DNA from: Pseudomonas sp. PSE14
GTDB lineage: Bacteria; Pseudomonadota; Gammaproteobacteria; Pseudomonadales; Pseudomonadaceae
Reading direction: 5' to 3'
DNA: 64,000 nt
Assembly (NCBI RefSeq): GCF_029203285.1
Contig: NZ_CP115669.1
Span: forward strand, 4,402,001 to 4,466,000
The position numbers were made by a program, and so were the translations under genes. The stretch's first letter is position 1, and each line of letters starts with the position of its first letter. Under the pieces are notes generated by a model. The model saw nothing but the letters and a program-made list of their open reading frames with translations, was not told where the DNA came from and made no database searches. This document shows, piece after piece, positions 10,012-23,482 of the stretch.

Positions 10012-10770
10012 TCATTGGCCATGGTCGAGCCCTCCGATCCAATCGCCAAGGATATTGAACGCCTCGCGGAAGGTCCGGTCCATCTGCAGCGGCGTGATGG
10101 ACACATAGCCTTGCATCACCGCATGGAAATCCGTGCCCTCTCCACCGTCCTCGGCGTCGCCGGCAGCGGCGATCCAGTAGCCTTCCTTGCCGCGCGGGTT
10201 GACCACCTTGACCGGAGCGGCAGCGCGGGCACGGTGACCCAGGCGAGTCAGCTGGATGCCCTTGATGCGATCGAGCGGGAGGTTGGGGATGTTCACGTTG
10301 AGCACGGTACGCGGCGGCAGGGCGAGCTGCTCATGGGACTCAACCAGCAGACGTGCGAAGTGCATCGCGGTGGGCAGGTTGTCCGTCAGGCGCGAGCACA
10401 GTGAAAAGGCGAACGCCGGGCGGGACAGGAAGCGTCCTTCCAGGGCAGCCGCCACGGTGCCGGAATAAAGCACGTCGTCCCCCAGGTTGGCGCCGAGGTT
10501 GATGCCCGACACGACCATGTCCGGCAGCTCGTCCAGCAGACCGTTCAGGCCCAGGTGCACGCAGTCGGTCGGCGTACCGTTGAGGCTGATGAAGCCATTG
10601 CCGAGGCGATGGGGATGCAGCGGCCGGTCCAGCGTAAGCGAGCTGCTTGCGCCGCTACGATCGGCTTCCGGGGCGATCACGACGCAGTCGGCATGATCGG
10701 ACAGCGCGTCGTAAAGCGCGGCGATACCGGGTGCAGTGACCCCGTCGTCGTTGGCAATCAATATGCGCAT
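10012..10770 (-). CDS. surE: 5'/3'-nucleotidase SurE
   Basis: A 252-residue SurE, a metal-dependent phosphatase acting on nucleoside monophosphates and short polyphosphates, linked to stationary-phase survival. The N terminus I-L-I-A-N-D-D-G gives the Asp-Asp metal ligands, and [12 protein letters not shown] the conserved later motif. Its start overlaps the end of truD by 13 bases, so the two are translationally coupled. Normal length. Confidence 0.97.
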   Translation of the reverse strand: MRILIANDDGVTAPGIAALYDALSDHADCVVIAPEADRSGASSSLTLDRPLHPHRLGNGFISLNGTPTDCVHLGLNGLLDELPDMVVSGINLGANLGDDVLYSGTVAAALEGRFLSRPAFAFSLCSRLTDNLPTAMHFARLLVESHEQLALPPRTVLNVNIPNLPLDRIKGIQLTRLGHRARAAAPVKVVNPRGKEGYWIAAAGDAEDGGEGTDFHAVMQGYVSITPLQMDRTFREAFNILGDWIGGLDHGQ

Positions 10771-11816
10771 GGGCTTTCCGTCTGCCCTGCCGGCACGAGT
10801 TCGATCAGCTCGCGCACGACCACGGTGGCGAAGCAGCCAGCCGGCAGGACGAATTCCAGTTGCAGAATGTCAGGGGCGGGATAATGCCATGCCAAGCTCG
10901 GGATGGGGAGGCGCAGAATGCGCCGTTCGTGCGCCAGGTCCGCACCGGCAAGCCACTGGCAAAGCGCCATATCCGCTTGCTGTACGCTGCGCTCGATGTC
11001 ACCGGGCACGCCGGACGCCGGGGATTCGCCCTCGCCCCACATCGGCCCGGTGGGGTGCAGGTCCAGCACTGCCAGCCGAGGATCGGCACATTCCGCCTCG
11101 CCGGCCGGGAAGAAGCTGCGGCTGTCGGTGAAGGCGAGCAGGTCGCCGACCTGCGCCTGGTTCCAGGTGCCATCGGCCACGCGTTGGGCCAGCACCTGGT
11201 TGAACAGGTAGCTGCGCGCCGCCGAGAGCAGGCGCGAACGCATGTTGCGCTGCTCGGGCAGCTTGCCGCGCTCGGCGAAGCTTCGGGCATCGAAGACGTT
11301 GCCGCCGTCATGGCCGAAGCGTTGGGTGCCGAAGTAGTTGGGTACGCCGATGGCCGCGATGGCCTTAAGGCGCACCTCCAACTGCTCCCGGTCGGCCTGC
11401 AGCTCGGTGAGGCGCAGGGTGAAACCGTTGGCCGAATGCGCGCCTCGCTGCAGCTTGCGGCGATGGCGGTTGCGCTCAAGGATGCGCAGGCTGTCGTCTT
11501 CGGCGGCGGACAGATCCGGATCGGCCTTGCCCGGCAGGTGCAGGCTGAACCACTGGCGGGTCAGTGCCTGGCGATCCTTGAGGCCGGCGTAGCTGATCAT
11601 CTTCACCGGCACGCCGGCGGCGCGAGCCAGGCGACGCGCCGCCTCTTCGGTGTTCAGGCCGCGTTTTTCCACCCACAGCCACAGGTGTTCGCCGTCACCC
11701 GCCAGCGGAATGTCCAGCACTTCGTCGACCTGGAAGTCCTCGGCCACGGCCTTCAATACACCATGCCCGCAAGGCTCCCCGTGGGCACGCGGCCCCAGCA
11801 GCTCCAGTTCGGTCAT
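10758..11816 (-). CDS. truD: tRNA pseudouridine(13) synthase TruD
   Basis: A 352-residue TruD that makes pseudouridine at position 13 of tRNA-Glu. The catalytic aspartate lies in G-L-K-D-R-Q-A near residue 80, and the TruD-specific insertion domain occupies the middle of the protein. The ATG overlaps the ispF stop as ATGA, and the 3' end overlaps surE by 13 bases, giving a tightly packed ispF-truD-surE-pcm operon. Confidence 0.96.
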   Translation of the reverse strand: MTELELLGPRAHGEPCGHGVLKAVAEDFQVDEVLDIPLAGDGEHLWLWVEKRGLNTEEAARRLARAAGVPVKMISYAGLKDRQALTRQWFSLHLPGKADPDLSAAEDDSLRILERNRHRRKLQRGAHSANGFTLRLTELQADREQLEVRLKAIAAIGVPNYFGTQRFGHDGGNVFDARSFAERGKLPEQRNMRSRLLSAARSYLFNQVLAQRVADGTWNQAQVGDLLAFTDSRSFFPAGEAECADPRLAVLDLHPTGPMWGEGESPASGVPGDIERSVQQADMALCQWLAGADLAHERRILRLPIPSLAWHYPAPDILQLEFVLPAGCFATVVVRELIELVPAGQTESPCAY

Positions 11817-12286
11817 GCGCGGCTCAGCAGGGCGACAGCGTGTACCGCGATGCCCTCTTCACGGCCGGTGAAGCCTAGTTTCTCGGTAGTGGTCGCCTTG
11901 ACGTTGACCTGGTCGAGCTCGACCTTCAGGTCCGCGGCGATGGTCTCGCGCATGGCCTGGATGTGCGGTGCCATCTTCGGCGCCTGGGCAATGATGGTGG
12001 TGTCGACGTTTTCCACCTTCCAGCCCTTGGCTTCCACCAGCGACAGCACGTGGCGCAGCAACACGCGGCTGTCAGCGCCCTTGAACTGCGGGTCGGTGTC
12101 GGGGAAATGCTTGCCGATATCGCCCAGTGCGCAGGCGCCCAGCAGCGCATCGGAAAGGGCATGCAGCAGCACGTCACCGTCGGAATGGGCGATCAGCCCG
12201 AACTTGTGGGGAATGCGCACGCCGCCGAGGGTGATGAAGTCGCCCTCGCCAAAGCGATGCACGTCGTAGCCATGTCCGATTCGCAT
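11813..12286 (-). CDS. ispF: 2-C-methyl-D-erythritol 2,4-cyclodiphosphate synthase
   Basis: A 157-residue IspF, the MEP-pathway enzyme that cyclises CDP-methylerythritol phosphate with release of CMP. The zinc-site motif G-Y-D-V-H is at residues 6-10 and H-S-D-G-D in the middle; the C-terminal [15 protein letters not shown] is intact. Start M-R-I-G-H-G matches the family. There is no clear Shine-Dalgarno sequence: a terminator hairpin and its T run end two bases before the ATG. The gene overlaps truD by four bases. Its partner ispD is 5 kb away instead of adjacent. Confidence 0.97.
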   Translation of the reverse strand: MRIGHGYDVHRFGEGDFITLGGVRIPHKFGLIAHSDGDVLLHALSDALLGACALGDIGKHFPDTDPQFKGADSRVLLRHVLSLVEAKGWKVENVDTTIIAQAPKMAPHIQAMRETIAADLKVELDQVNVKATTTEKLGFTGREEGIAVHAVALLSRA

Positions 12287-12287
12287 G

Positions 12288-12316
12288 AAAAAACGCCCTG
12301 TTGGAGTCAGGGCGTC
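12288..12316 (-). terminator. fghA terminator abutting the ispF start codon
   Basis: On the minus strand GACGCCCTG pairs with CAGGGCGT around a seven-base loop, followed by six T and then C-ATG of ispF. The hairpin ends fghA mRNA; its T run is part of the ispF initiation region. A TAGAAT -10-like hexamer lies just upstream (12318-12323). Confidence 0.75.
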
Positions 12317-12345
12317 GATTCTACCGGATCGCTGGCGTCAGGGTG

Positions 12346-13197
12346 TCAGCCACAGAGCACCGCAGCGTGGTGGCGCAGGTGATCTTCGATGAAGCTCGCA
12401 ATGAAGTAGTAGCTGTGGTCGTACCCCGGCTGCAGACGCAGCTCCAGCGGGTGCCCCACGGCCGCCGCCGCATCGCGCAAGGCTTCGGGCTTGAGCTGGA
12501 CGGCGAGGAAGTCGTCCCGGTCGCCCTGGTCCACCAGGATCGGCAAGCGCTCGCTGGCGCCCGCCAGCAGTTCCACCGCATCCCACTCGCGCCATGCGGC
12601 CGGGTCTTCGCCGAGGTAACGGCCCAGCGCCTTCTGCCCCCAGGGGCAATCGCTCGGGTGGGTAATAGGCGCGAAGGCCGATAGCGACAGATAACGGCCC
12701 GGATTGCGCAGGGCGCAGATCAACGCGCCGTGGCCACCCATGGAGTGACCGGTGATACCGCGCCGCTGGGAAACCGGGAAATTGGCCTCGACCAGCGCAG
12801 GCAACTCCTGCACCACATAGTCGTGCATGCGGTAGTGACGCGCCCAGGGTTCCTGGGTAGCGTTGACGTAGAAGCCGGCACCCAGGCCGAAGTCCCAGGC
12901 GCCATCTGGGTCACCCGGCACTTCGGGGCCACGCGGGCTGGTATCCGGCGCTACGATCACCAGGCCCAGCTCAGCGGCCATGCGCTGGGCGCCAGCCTTC
13001 TGCATGAAGTTCTCGTCGGTGCAGGTCAGCCCGGACAGCCAGTAAAGCACCGGCAGCCCCGCCTCGGGTTCGGCCTGAGGCGGCAGGTAAACCGCGAAGA
13101 CCATGTCGCAGCCGAGGGTTTCGGAGCGGTGGCGGTAGCGCTGATGCCAGCCGCCAAAGCTCTTCTGGCTGCTGATCAGTTCGATGGAATCCGTCAT
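12346..13197 (-). CDS. fghA: S-formylglutathione hydrolase
   Basis: A 283-residue esterase-D type alpha/beta hydrolase that splits S-formylglutathione to formate and glutathione, the second step of glutathione-dependent formaldehyde detoxification. The nucleophile elbow G-H-S-M-G-G-H-G is seen near residue 148; the acid and histidine lie near the C terminus (G-D-R-D and Y-D-H-S-Y-Y). It follows adhC with a 50-base gap holding a GC-rich hairpin and a strong AAAGGAGGA ribosome site. Confidence 0.96.
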   Translation of the reverse strand: MTDSIELISSQKSFGGWHQRYRHRSETLGCDMVFAVYLPPQAEPEAGLPVLYWLSGLTCTDENFMQKAGAQRMAAELGLVIVAPDTSPRGPEVPGDPDGAWDFGLGAGFYVNATQEPWARHYRMHDYVVQELPALVEANFPVSQRRGITGHSMGGHGALICALRNPGRYLSLSAFAPITHPSDCPWGQKALGRYLGEDPAAWREWDAVELLAGASERLPILVDQGDRDDFLAVQLKPEALRDAAAAVGHPLELRLQPGYDHSYYFIASFIEDHLRHHAAVLCG

Positions 13198-13216
13198 GGA
13201 GTCCTCCTTTTCCGTG

Positions 13217-13240
13217 AGGCCGGGGCCGCGAAGCCCCGGC
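13217..13240 (-). other. Intercistronic hairpin between adhC and fghA
   Basis: GGCCGGGGC pairs with GCCCCGGCC around a short loop with no T run after it. It more likely stabilises or partly attenuates the adhC-fghA message than terminates it. Confidence 0.5.
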
Positions 13241-13247
13241 CACTCGA

Positions 13248-14537
<1,290 letters not shown>

Positions 14538-14540
14538 TCA

Positions 14541-14564
14541 GGCAATAATCAAAACATTATTGCC
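14541..14564. promoter_or_regulatory. Perfect palindrome, candidate LysR-type operator
   Basis: GGCAATAAT and ATTATTGCC are a perfect nine-base inverted repeat around a six-base spacer, containing the T-N11-A core typical of LysR-type sites. A related half-site, GGAATAATC, lies just upstream at 14531. The site ends 18 bases before the regulator's ATG, in the shared adhC/regulator intergenic region. Confidence 0.65.
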
Positions 14565-14581
14565 ATACAGGGATAATCCAG

Positions 14582-15475
14582 ATGCACCGCTGGGAAGGAC
14601 TGGACGAATTCGTCGCCGTCGCCGAAACCGGCCAATTCACCGCCGCCGCCGAACGCCTGGGCGTGTCGTCGTCCCATGTCAGCCGTCAGGTGGCGCGACT
14701 GGAAGAACGCCTGCAGACCCGCCTGCTCTACCGCAATACCCGCAAGGTCACCCTGAGCGAGGCCGGGCAGACCTTCCTGCAACATTGCCGCCGTTTGCAG
14801 GATGCCCGCGAGGAAGCGCTGCGCGCGGTCAGCGACCTCTCCGCCGAGCCCAAGGGCCTGCTGCGCATGACCTGCGCGGTGGCCTATGGCGAACGCTTCG
14901 TGGTGCCGCTGGTGAACGAGTTCATGGCGCAGTTTCCGCAACTGCGGGTGGAGATCGAGCTGTCCAACCGCCAGCTCGACCTGCTGCACGAAGGTTTCGA
15001 CCTGGCGATTCGCCTGGGACGCCTGAGCGACTCGCGGCTGGTGGCGACCCGCCTGGCGCCGAGGGTGATGTACCTGTGCGCCACCCCGGAATACCTGGCG
15101 CGCCACGGCTCGCCGCAGAGCGTCGCGGAACTGGCGCAGCACAATTGTCTGGTGGGCAGCAGCGACCAGTGGAGCTTCCTCGAGGATGGCCGGGAAACCC
15201 AGCACCGGGTGCAGGGCAACTGGCGCTGCAACAGCGGCCAGGCGGTGCTCGATGCGGTGCTGCGCGGCTTCGGCCTGTGCCAGCTGCCGGACTACTACGT
15301 ACTGGAACATCTGCGCAGCGGCCGCCTGCTGTCCCTGCTGGAAGCACACCAGCCGCCGAATACCGGAGTCTGGGCACTTTATCCACAGCAGCGGCACCTG
15401 TCGCCCAAGGTCCGGCAACTGGTGGATCATCTGAAGGACGGTTTGCAGCACCTGCAGCCGTCCCCGTTGCCCTGA
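14582..15475 (+). CDS. gfnR: LysR-family regulator, probable activator of adhC-fghA
   Basis: A 297-residue LysR-type regulator. The N-terminal winged helix-turn-helix spans about residues 5-64 (A-E-R-L-G-V-S-S-S-H-V-S-R-Q-V-A), followed by a linker helix and a periplasmic-binding-like effector domain to about residue 290. It is divergent from adhC with a palindrome between, the classic layout of an autoregulated LysR gene controlling its neighbour. From memory the P. aeruginosa orthologue at this position is called GfnR, a formaldehyde-detoxification regulator; that name and the inducer are not proven by this sequence. Confidence 0.85.
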   Translation: MHRWEGLDEFVAVAETGQFTAAAERLGVSSSHVSRQVARLEERLQTRLLYRNTRKVTLSEAGQTFLQHCRRLQDAREEALRAVSDLSAEPKGLLRMTCAVAYGERFVVPLVNEFMAQFPQLRVEIELSNRQLDLLHEGFDLAIRLGRLSDSRLVATRLAPRVMYLCATPEYLARHGSPQSVAELAQHNCLVGSSDQWSFLEDGRETQHRVQGNWRCNSGQAVLDAVLRGFGLCQLPDYYVLEHLRSGRLLSLLEAHQPPNTGVWALYPQQRHLSPKVRQLVDHLKDGLQHLQPSPLP

Positions 15476-15543
15476 CGCAAGCACCGAACAGTCGCCTTGG
15501 CTAGAATGGGCGGTTTTCCACCCTTCGGTTCAAGGACGACGAG

Positions 15544-16770
15544 ATGTCAGCCCTTTCTTCCTTCCGTGAGCGCTATCTCCTGCGCTTCTGGTCGCCACTG
15601 CCGACGCTGATCGCCCTCGGCGTCGCGTCCGCCTATTACTTCGCCATGACCGGCACCTTCTGGGCCGTCACCGGCGAGTTCACCCGCTGGGGCGGCCATG
15701 TACTGTCCTGGTTCGGACTCCAGCCACAGGAGTGGAGCTACTTCAAGATCATCGGCCTGCAGGGTACGCCGCTGGATCGCATCGATGGCGTGATGATCAT
15801 CGGCATGTTCCTCGGCGCTCTGGTCTGCGCGCTCTGGGCCGGCAACGTCAGCCTGCGCTGGCCGACCAGCAAGCGGCGCCTGCTGCAGGGTCTGATCGGC
15901 GGGGTGATCGCCGGCTTTGGCGCGCGCCTGGCGATGGGCTGCAACCTGGCGGCCTTCTTCACCGGCATTCCGATGTTCTCGGTGCACGCCTGGGCCTTCA
16001 TGTTCTCCACCGTGATCGGCGCCTGGTTCGGGGTGAAGATCAGCCTGCTGCCTTTCCTGCGCATTCCGCTGAAAGTCGGCGGCAAGGCCGCGGCACTGCC
16101 AAGCGCCGAAGCCCTGGCCCGCCGCGCCAAACTGCAATGGCGCCTTGGACTGGCCGTGCTGGCGATCGCCGCGCTGTTCGCTGCCTGGCGCTTCGAAGTT
16201 TCCCTGGTGCTGGGCATGGCCTGCCTGTTCGGCCTGTTGTTCGGTGGCCTGATCGAGCGCGCGCAGATCTGCTTTACCAGCGCCGCCCGCGATCTCTGGA
16301 CCACCGGTCGCACCCAGGCGGCGCTGGGCATCCTGCTGGGCATGGCGGCCGCCTGCGTCGGCACCTTCGCCGCGATCCACAATGGCCTGCCGCCGAAGAT
16401 CTTCTGGATGGGCCCGAACGCCGTGATCGGTGGCGTGCTGTTCGGCATCGGCATCGTGCTGGCCGGCGGCTGCGAGACCGGCTGGATGTATCGCTCGATG
16501 GAAGGCCAAGTGCACTTCTGGGTGGTCGGCGTCGGCAACGTGATCGGCGGTACGCTGGTCGCGGTGTTCTGGGACCAGTTGGGCACCAGCCTCGCCCTGC
16601 CTTATCCCAAGCTCAACCTGCTGCAGGCGTTCGGTCCCGGTGGCGGCTTGCTGGTTACCTTCGCAGGCCTTGCCCTGTGCATGCTGCTGGTGCAGCTCAA
16701 CGCCCAACGATTTACCCGAAAACGGAAAGTCTCCAATGCCCAAAACCAAGACGCCGACGCTGTCGCTTGA
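15544..16770 (+). CDS. yedE: YeeE/YedE-family membrane transporter
   Basis: A 408-residue polytopic inner-membrane protein with about nine to ten hydrophobic segments. The two halves carry the family signature: G-A-R-L-A-M-G-C-N-L-A-A-F in the first and L-A-G-G-C-E-T-G-W in the second, each with a conserved Cys. YeeE/YedE proteins move thiosulfate or other sulfur species, and members paired with YedF have been linked to selenium metabolism. The 3' end overlaps yedF by 35 bases. A GACGACGAG stretch precedes the ATG. Substrate here is not determined. Confidence 0.88.
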   Translation: MSALSSFRERYLLRFWSPLPTLIALGVASAYYFAMTGTFWAVTGEFTRWGGHVLSWFGLQPQEWSYFKIIGLQGTPLDRIDGVMIIGMFLGALVCALWAGNVSLRWPTSKRRLLQGLIGGVIAGFGARLAMGCNLAAFFTGIPMFSVHAWAFMFSTVIGAWFGVKISLLPFLRIPLKVGGKAAALPSAEALARRAKLQWRLGLAVLAIAALFAAWRFEVSLVLGMACLFGLLFGGLIERAQICFTSAARDLWTTGRTQAALGILLGMAAACVGTFAAIHNGLPPKIFWMGPNAVIGGVLFGIGIVLAGGCETGWMYRSMEGQVHFWVVGVGNVIGGTLVAVFWDQLGTSLALPYPKLNLLQAFGPGGGLLVTFAGLALCMLLVQLNAQRFTRKRKVSNAQNQDADAVA

Positions 16771-16984
16771 TCTGCGCGGCGAACACTGCCCGTACAACGC
16801 CATCGCCACCCTGGAAACCCTGGAGACGCTCAAGCCGGGTGATCTGCTGGAGGTGATCACCGACTGTTCGCAGTCGGTGCATGGCATTCCGGAAGACACC
16901 CAGCGCCATGGCTACCATTGCCTGGCGGTGGAGCAGCACGGAGCGCTGTTCCGCTTCCTGATCGAGGTCCCGCTGCTGGGCTGA
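16736..16984 (+). CDS. yedF: TusA/YedF-family sulfurtransferase-like protein
   Basis: An 82-residue TusA-fold protein. Cys18 lies in E-H-C-P-Y-N; the family motif is normally C-P-x-P, so the second proline is replaced by Asn21. It overlaps the end of yedE, which fits a transporter plus cytosolic sulfur or selenium acceptor. The frame is open further upstream inside yedE, but M-P-K-T-K at 16736 is the natural start, after GGAAAG. A REPIN-like repeat follows ten bases after the stop. Confidence 0.85.
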   Translation: MPKTKTPTLSLDLRGEHCPYNAIATLETLETLKPGDLLEVITDCSQSVHGIPEDTQRHGYHCLAVEQHGALFRFLIEVPLLG

Positions 16985-16993
16985 ACGGCTCTT

Positions 16994-17046
16994 TGTAGGA
17001 GCGAGCTTGCTCGCGAACGGCATTCACGAGCAAGCTCGCTCCTACA
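16994..17046. repeat. REPIN-type inverted repeat
   Basis: TGTAGGAGCGAGCTTGCTCG and its inverted partner CGAGCAAGCTCGCTCCTACA face each other across a short centre. The same sequence recurs at 55944-56021. This is the common GTAGGAGCGAGC REP doublet of Pseudomonas, located between convergent yedF and ispD. Confidence 0.9.
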
Positions 17047-17057
17047 GGGATACGGGA

Positions 17058-17756
17058 TCAGTGCTTGGCGAAGTTACGCTGCAAGCGCTGCAGGTCTTCC
17101 GGAGTGGTGACCTTGATGTTGTCCACCCGTCCTTCCACCATGCGCGGCGCATAGCCCGCCCACTCCATGGCCGAGGCTTCGTCGGTGATGGCCGCGTCGG
17201 CCACCAGCGCGTCGGCAAGCGCGCGGTGCAGCGCGCCCAGGCGGAACATCTGCGGGGTGTAGGCCTGCCAGACCACGCTACGGTCGATGGTTTCGAGCAC
17301 GCGGCCGTCGGCGCCGACGCGCTTCAGAGTATCCCGCGCGGGCACGCCGAGCAGGCCACCTACCGCGTCATTGCCCAGCTCATCCAGCAGGCGGTCGAGA
17401 TCGGTACGCGCCAGGTTCGGTCGGGCGGCGTCATGCACCAGCACCCAATCGTCGGAAGCAGCGCCGAGTTCAGTCAGGCGCAGCAAGCCATTGAGCACGG
17501 AATCGGCGCGCTCGCGGCCGCCTTCAGCACGCTGGATCAGCTCATTGGAGGCGCTGGGCAGGGTCGGCCACCAGGGATCGTCAGCGGCCAGGCACACCAC
17601 CAGGCCCTTGAGCCGGGGATGGCCAAGGAAACAGTCGAGGGTACGTTCGAGAATGCTGCGACCGGCAAGGTCGAGGTATTGCTTGGGGCGGTCGGCGCGC
17701 ATCCGCGAACCGATGCCAGCGGCCGGGATCACGGCCCAGAAGGCGGGAGTGGTCAT
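17058..17756 (-). CDS. ispD: 2-C-methyl-D-erythritol 4-phosphate cytidylyltransferase
   Basis: A 232-residue IspD that joins CTP and methylerythritol phosphate in the MEP isoprenoid pathway. The nucleotide-binding start V-I-P-A-A-G-I-G-S-R-M and R-P-K-Q-Y are intact, as are V-H-D-A-A-R-P-N and the C-terminal N-I-K-V-T-T-P-E-D-L. Its ATG overlaps the ftsB stop codon as ATGA, so translation is coupled to ftsB. Confidence 0.97.
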   Translation of the reverse strand: MTTPAFWAVIPAAGIGSRMRADRPKQYLDLAGRSILERTLDCFLGHPRLKGLVVCLAADDPWWPTLPSASNELIQRAEGGRERADSVLNGLLRLTELGAASDDWVLVHDAARPNLARTDLDRLLDELGNDAVGGLLGVPARDTLKRVGADGRVLETIDRSVVWQAYTPQMFRLGALHRALADALVADAAITDEASAMEWAGYAPRMVEGRVDNIKVTTPEDLQRLQRNFAKH

Positions 17757-18037
17757 TGCGCGAGCTGGTAGAGGGTTTCCTTGTCCTTGACCATGCCGAG
17801 CTCGTGGCGGGCACGTTCCTCGACCGTCTCGGTGCCTTTCTTGAGCTCGGCCACTTCGGCCTCGAGGATGCGGTTACGTTCGAGCAGGCGCTCGTTCTCG
17901 CCCTGCTGGTCGGCGATCTGCTTTTGCAGGTCGCGCACCTGCGCCAGGCTGCCATCACCTACCCACAGGCGATACTGCAAGCCGGCCAGCGCCAGAATCA
18001 GCACGACGAACAGCCAATAAGGGCTACGTAACCTCAA
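17753..18037 (-). CDS. ftsB: Cell division protein FtsB
   Basis: A 94-residue bitopic membrane protein of the FtsQBL divisome subcomplex. A single N-terminal membrane segment (about residues 6-23) is followed by a periplasmic coiled coil rich in Leu, Glu and Gln. The start codon is TTG at 18037 with a GGAGC element upstream; the only nearby ATG is out of frame and closed at once. It follows eno and overlaps ispD by four bases, the conserved eno-ftsB-ispD order. Confidence 0.94.
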   Translation of the reverse strand: MRLRSPYWLFVVLILALAGLQYRLWVGDGSLAQVRDLQKQIADQQGENERLLERNRILEAEVAELKKGTETVEERARHELGMVKDKETLYQLAQ

Positions 18038-18056
18038 ACCATCAGCTCCATATGCA

Positions 18057-18080
18057 AAGGGGTGGCTCCTGCCACCCCTT
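18057..18080 (-). terminator. Hairpin after eno, weak terminator
   Basis: AAGGGGTGGC pairs with GCCACCCCTT around a TCCT loop. The T run on the minus strand is short, so readthrough into ftsB is likely. Confidence 0.55.
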
Positions 18081-18098
18081 CACCGTACCAGACTAGGA

Positions 18099-21928
<3,830 letters not shown>

Positions 21929-21969
21929 TCAGCGTTTAGGCGGCTCGGCCGCCGGGGAAGCGAAGGTGT

Positions 21970-22002
21970 CGGGTCTGGGACCCGGCTCACGACTTCGTCG
22001 TG
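21970..22002 (-). other. Two tandem hairpins in the pyrG leader
   Basis: CGGGTC-TGG-GACCCG (21970-21984) and CACGAC-TTC-GTCGTG (21988-22002) are two short perfect stems, separated by three bases, in the untranslated leader about 57-90 bases upstream of the start codon. No T run follows on the minus strand. Confidence 0.5.
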
Positions 22003-22064
22003 AAAATAGCGAACTCCCGCTGATTCCACAGGGGATCGGCAGGAGCGATATAAGACGGGAGCGT

Positions 22065-22093
22065 AGTCTACCGGAAAGCGGCTATCAGCTCAA
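22065..22093 (-). promoter_or_regulatory. Candidate pyrG promoter
   Basis: TTGAGC (22088-22093) and TAGACT (22065-22070) are separated by 17 bases on the minus strand. The -35 element overlaps the last codons of tilS. Prediction from sequence only. Confidence 0.4.
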
Positions 22094-23413
22094 ACCCGAG
22101 TCATTCGTCGGAGGTACCCAGCACAGGGTCCATGACGGGCATTCCTCGGCTCGCAGCTCCGGCAACAGCGCCACTCCCAGCAGTTCGTCGGCTCGCCAGA
22201 GCAGCGGCAGGCGGCCACGGAGAAAGGCCGGAATGCCGGCCTCGTTGAGCAGGCGCTTGAGATCGCGGCGGCCACGGCTGGGTAATGCCAGGACCTCCCC
22301 GCCCTGCCGGTAACGGACCTCCAGCAGCCCGAGCGGCGGCTCGCCCTCGAAGTGCAACGAGCCATTTCCGGGCAGCGCCAATGATTGAGAAGCATCCACC
22401 CAGGGCTGCGCTTGCGGTGCGAAGGCCAGCCAAGCATGCGAGAGCCACCAGAGCCGGCCATTGGCGCGGCGCAGCTCACCGTCGGCGAGGCGCCAGACCG
22501 GTTCTGCGTCCGCCCGGGCATCACGCAGATCCCGCCAGCCGGCCCAGTGCGCGCTGTCGGGCAAGCGCGCGAGAGAGGCGAACCAATGGCGCAGGGCATT
22601 GCGCTGGCGCGACTCGCTCAGGGAGGACAGCGGCGCGATCGCCAGGGAAGGTAGTGGCATCCCCCGGTAATGCCTCTGTTGGTCCGCCGCTATCAGGTCG
22701 GATTGCGCCAACTCCGCCAGCAGATCGTCGGCCTCCGCCAGATGTTCGGCACTGCGGGCGATAGTTTCACTCGCCGCTGGCCAGCGGCGCGCAATAACCG
22801 GTAGCACCTGGTTGCGCAGGTAATTGCGGTCGTAATCGTCGCAGGCATTGGAGGGGTCCTCCACCCAGGCCAGACCGTGGCTGCGGGCATAGCGCTCAAT
22901 CTCGTCGCGGGAGACGCCCAACAGCGGGCGCAGCAGGAGCCCGGCTCCCAGTGGACGGCAGGCAGACATCCCCGCCAGACCGCGCACACCAGAGCCACGG
23001 AACAGGCGGAACAGTACGGTCTCCACCTGGTCGTCACGGTGCTGCCCGGTCAGCAGGCACTCCCCTGCTCCCAGCATCGCCGTGAATGCAGCATAGCGAG
23101 CCTCCCGAGCGGCCCGCTCCAGACTGGCGCCGTCGTCCACCCGCACATATTCGACGCGCAACGGCACACCCAGCACATCGCAAAACCGCTGACAGTGCTC
23201 CGGCCAGGCGTCGGCGACAGCCTGCAGGCCGTGATGGACATGAATGGCAGAAATCGGCGGCAACGGCTCGCGACGAGCGAGTTGTACCAACAGATGCAGG
23301 AGAACGGTGGAATCAAGCCCACCAGACAATGCCACGCGCCACGCCGGCGCGCAGCGCCAGGGTGCAAGCGCAGCTAGAAGTCGGTTTTCCAGAGACAAGG
23401 AGTCAAGGGACAT
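22085..23413 (-). CDS. tilS: tRNA(Ile)-lysidine synthase TilS
   Basis: A 442-residue TilS that converts C34 of the CAU-anticodon tRNA-Ile to lysidine, an essential decoding change. The PP-loop S-G-G-L-D-S-T is at residues 30-36, with H-V-H-H-G-L later; the C-terminal TilS domains are present. It lies between accA and pyrG on the same strand, with a perfect hairpin between it and accA. Confidence 0.96.
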   Translation of the reverse strand: MSLDSLSLENRLLAALAPWRCAPAWRVALSGGLDSTVLLHLLVQLARREPLPPISAIHVHHGLQAVADAWPEHCQRFCDVLGVPLRVEYVRVDDGASLERAAREARYAAFTAMLGAGECLLTGQHRDDQVETVLFRLFRGSGVRGLAGMSACRPLGAGLLLRPLLGVSRDEIERYARSHGLAWVEDPSNACDDYDRNYLRNQVLPVIARRWPAASETIARSAEHLAEADDLLAELAQSDLIAADQQRHYRGMPLPSLAIAPLSSLSESRQRNALRHWFASLARLPDSAHWAGWRDLRDARADAEPVWRLADGELRRANGRLWWLSHAWLAFAPQAQPWVDASQSLALPGNGSLHFEGEPPLGLLEVRYRQGGEVLALPSRGRRDLKRLLNEAGIPAFLRGRLPLLWRADELLGVALLPELRAEECPSWTLCWVPPTNDSGLS

Positions 23414-23431
23414 GGCGCAGGAAGACGGGAC

Positions 23432-23461
23432 GGATGACGAGGCAAGGATACCTCGTCATCC
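23432..23461. other. Perfect inverted repeat between accA and tilS
   Basis: GGATGACGAGG and CCTCGTCATCC form an 11-base perfect stem with an eight-base loop. No T run follows on either strand, so it is a processing or protective hairpin rather than a clear terminator. It lies within 20 bases upstream of the tilS start. Confidence 0.6.
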
Positions 23462-23482
23462 GCGCTGCGCCGAAGGCGTCGA

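Noticed and set aside
16994-17046. Could the inverted repeat be a CRISPR unit or tRNA-like fold?
   Set aside because: There are only two arms, no repeated spacing or spacers, and the sequence is the known Pseudomonas REP doublet.
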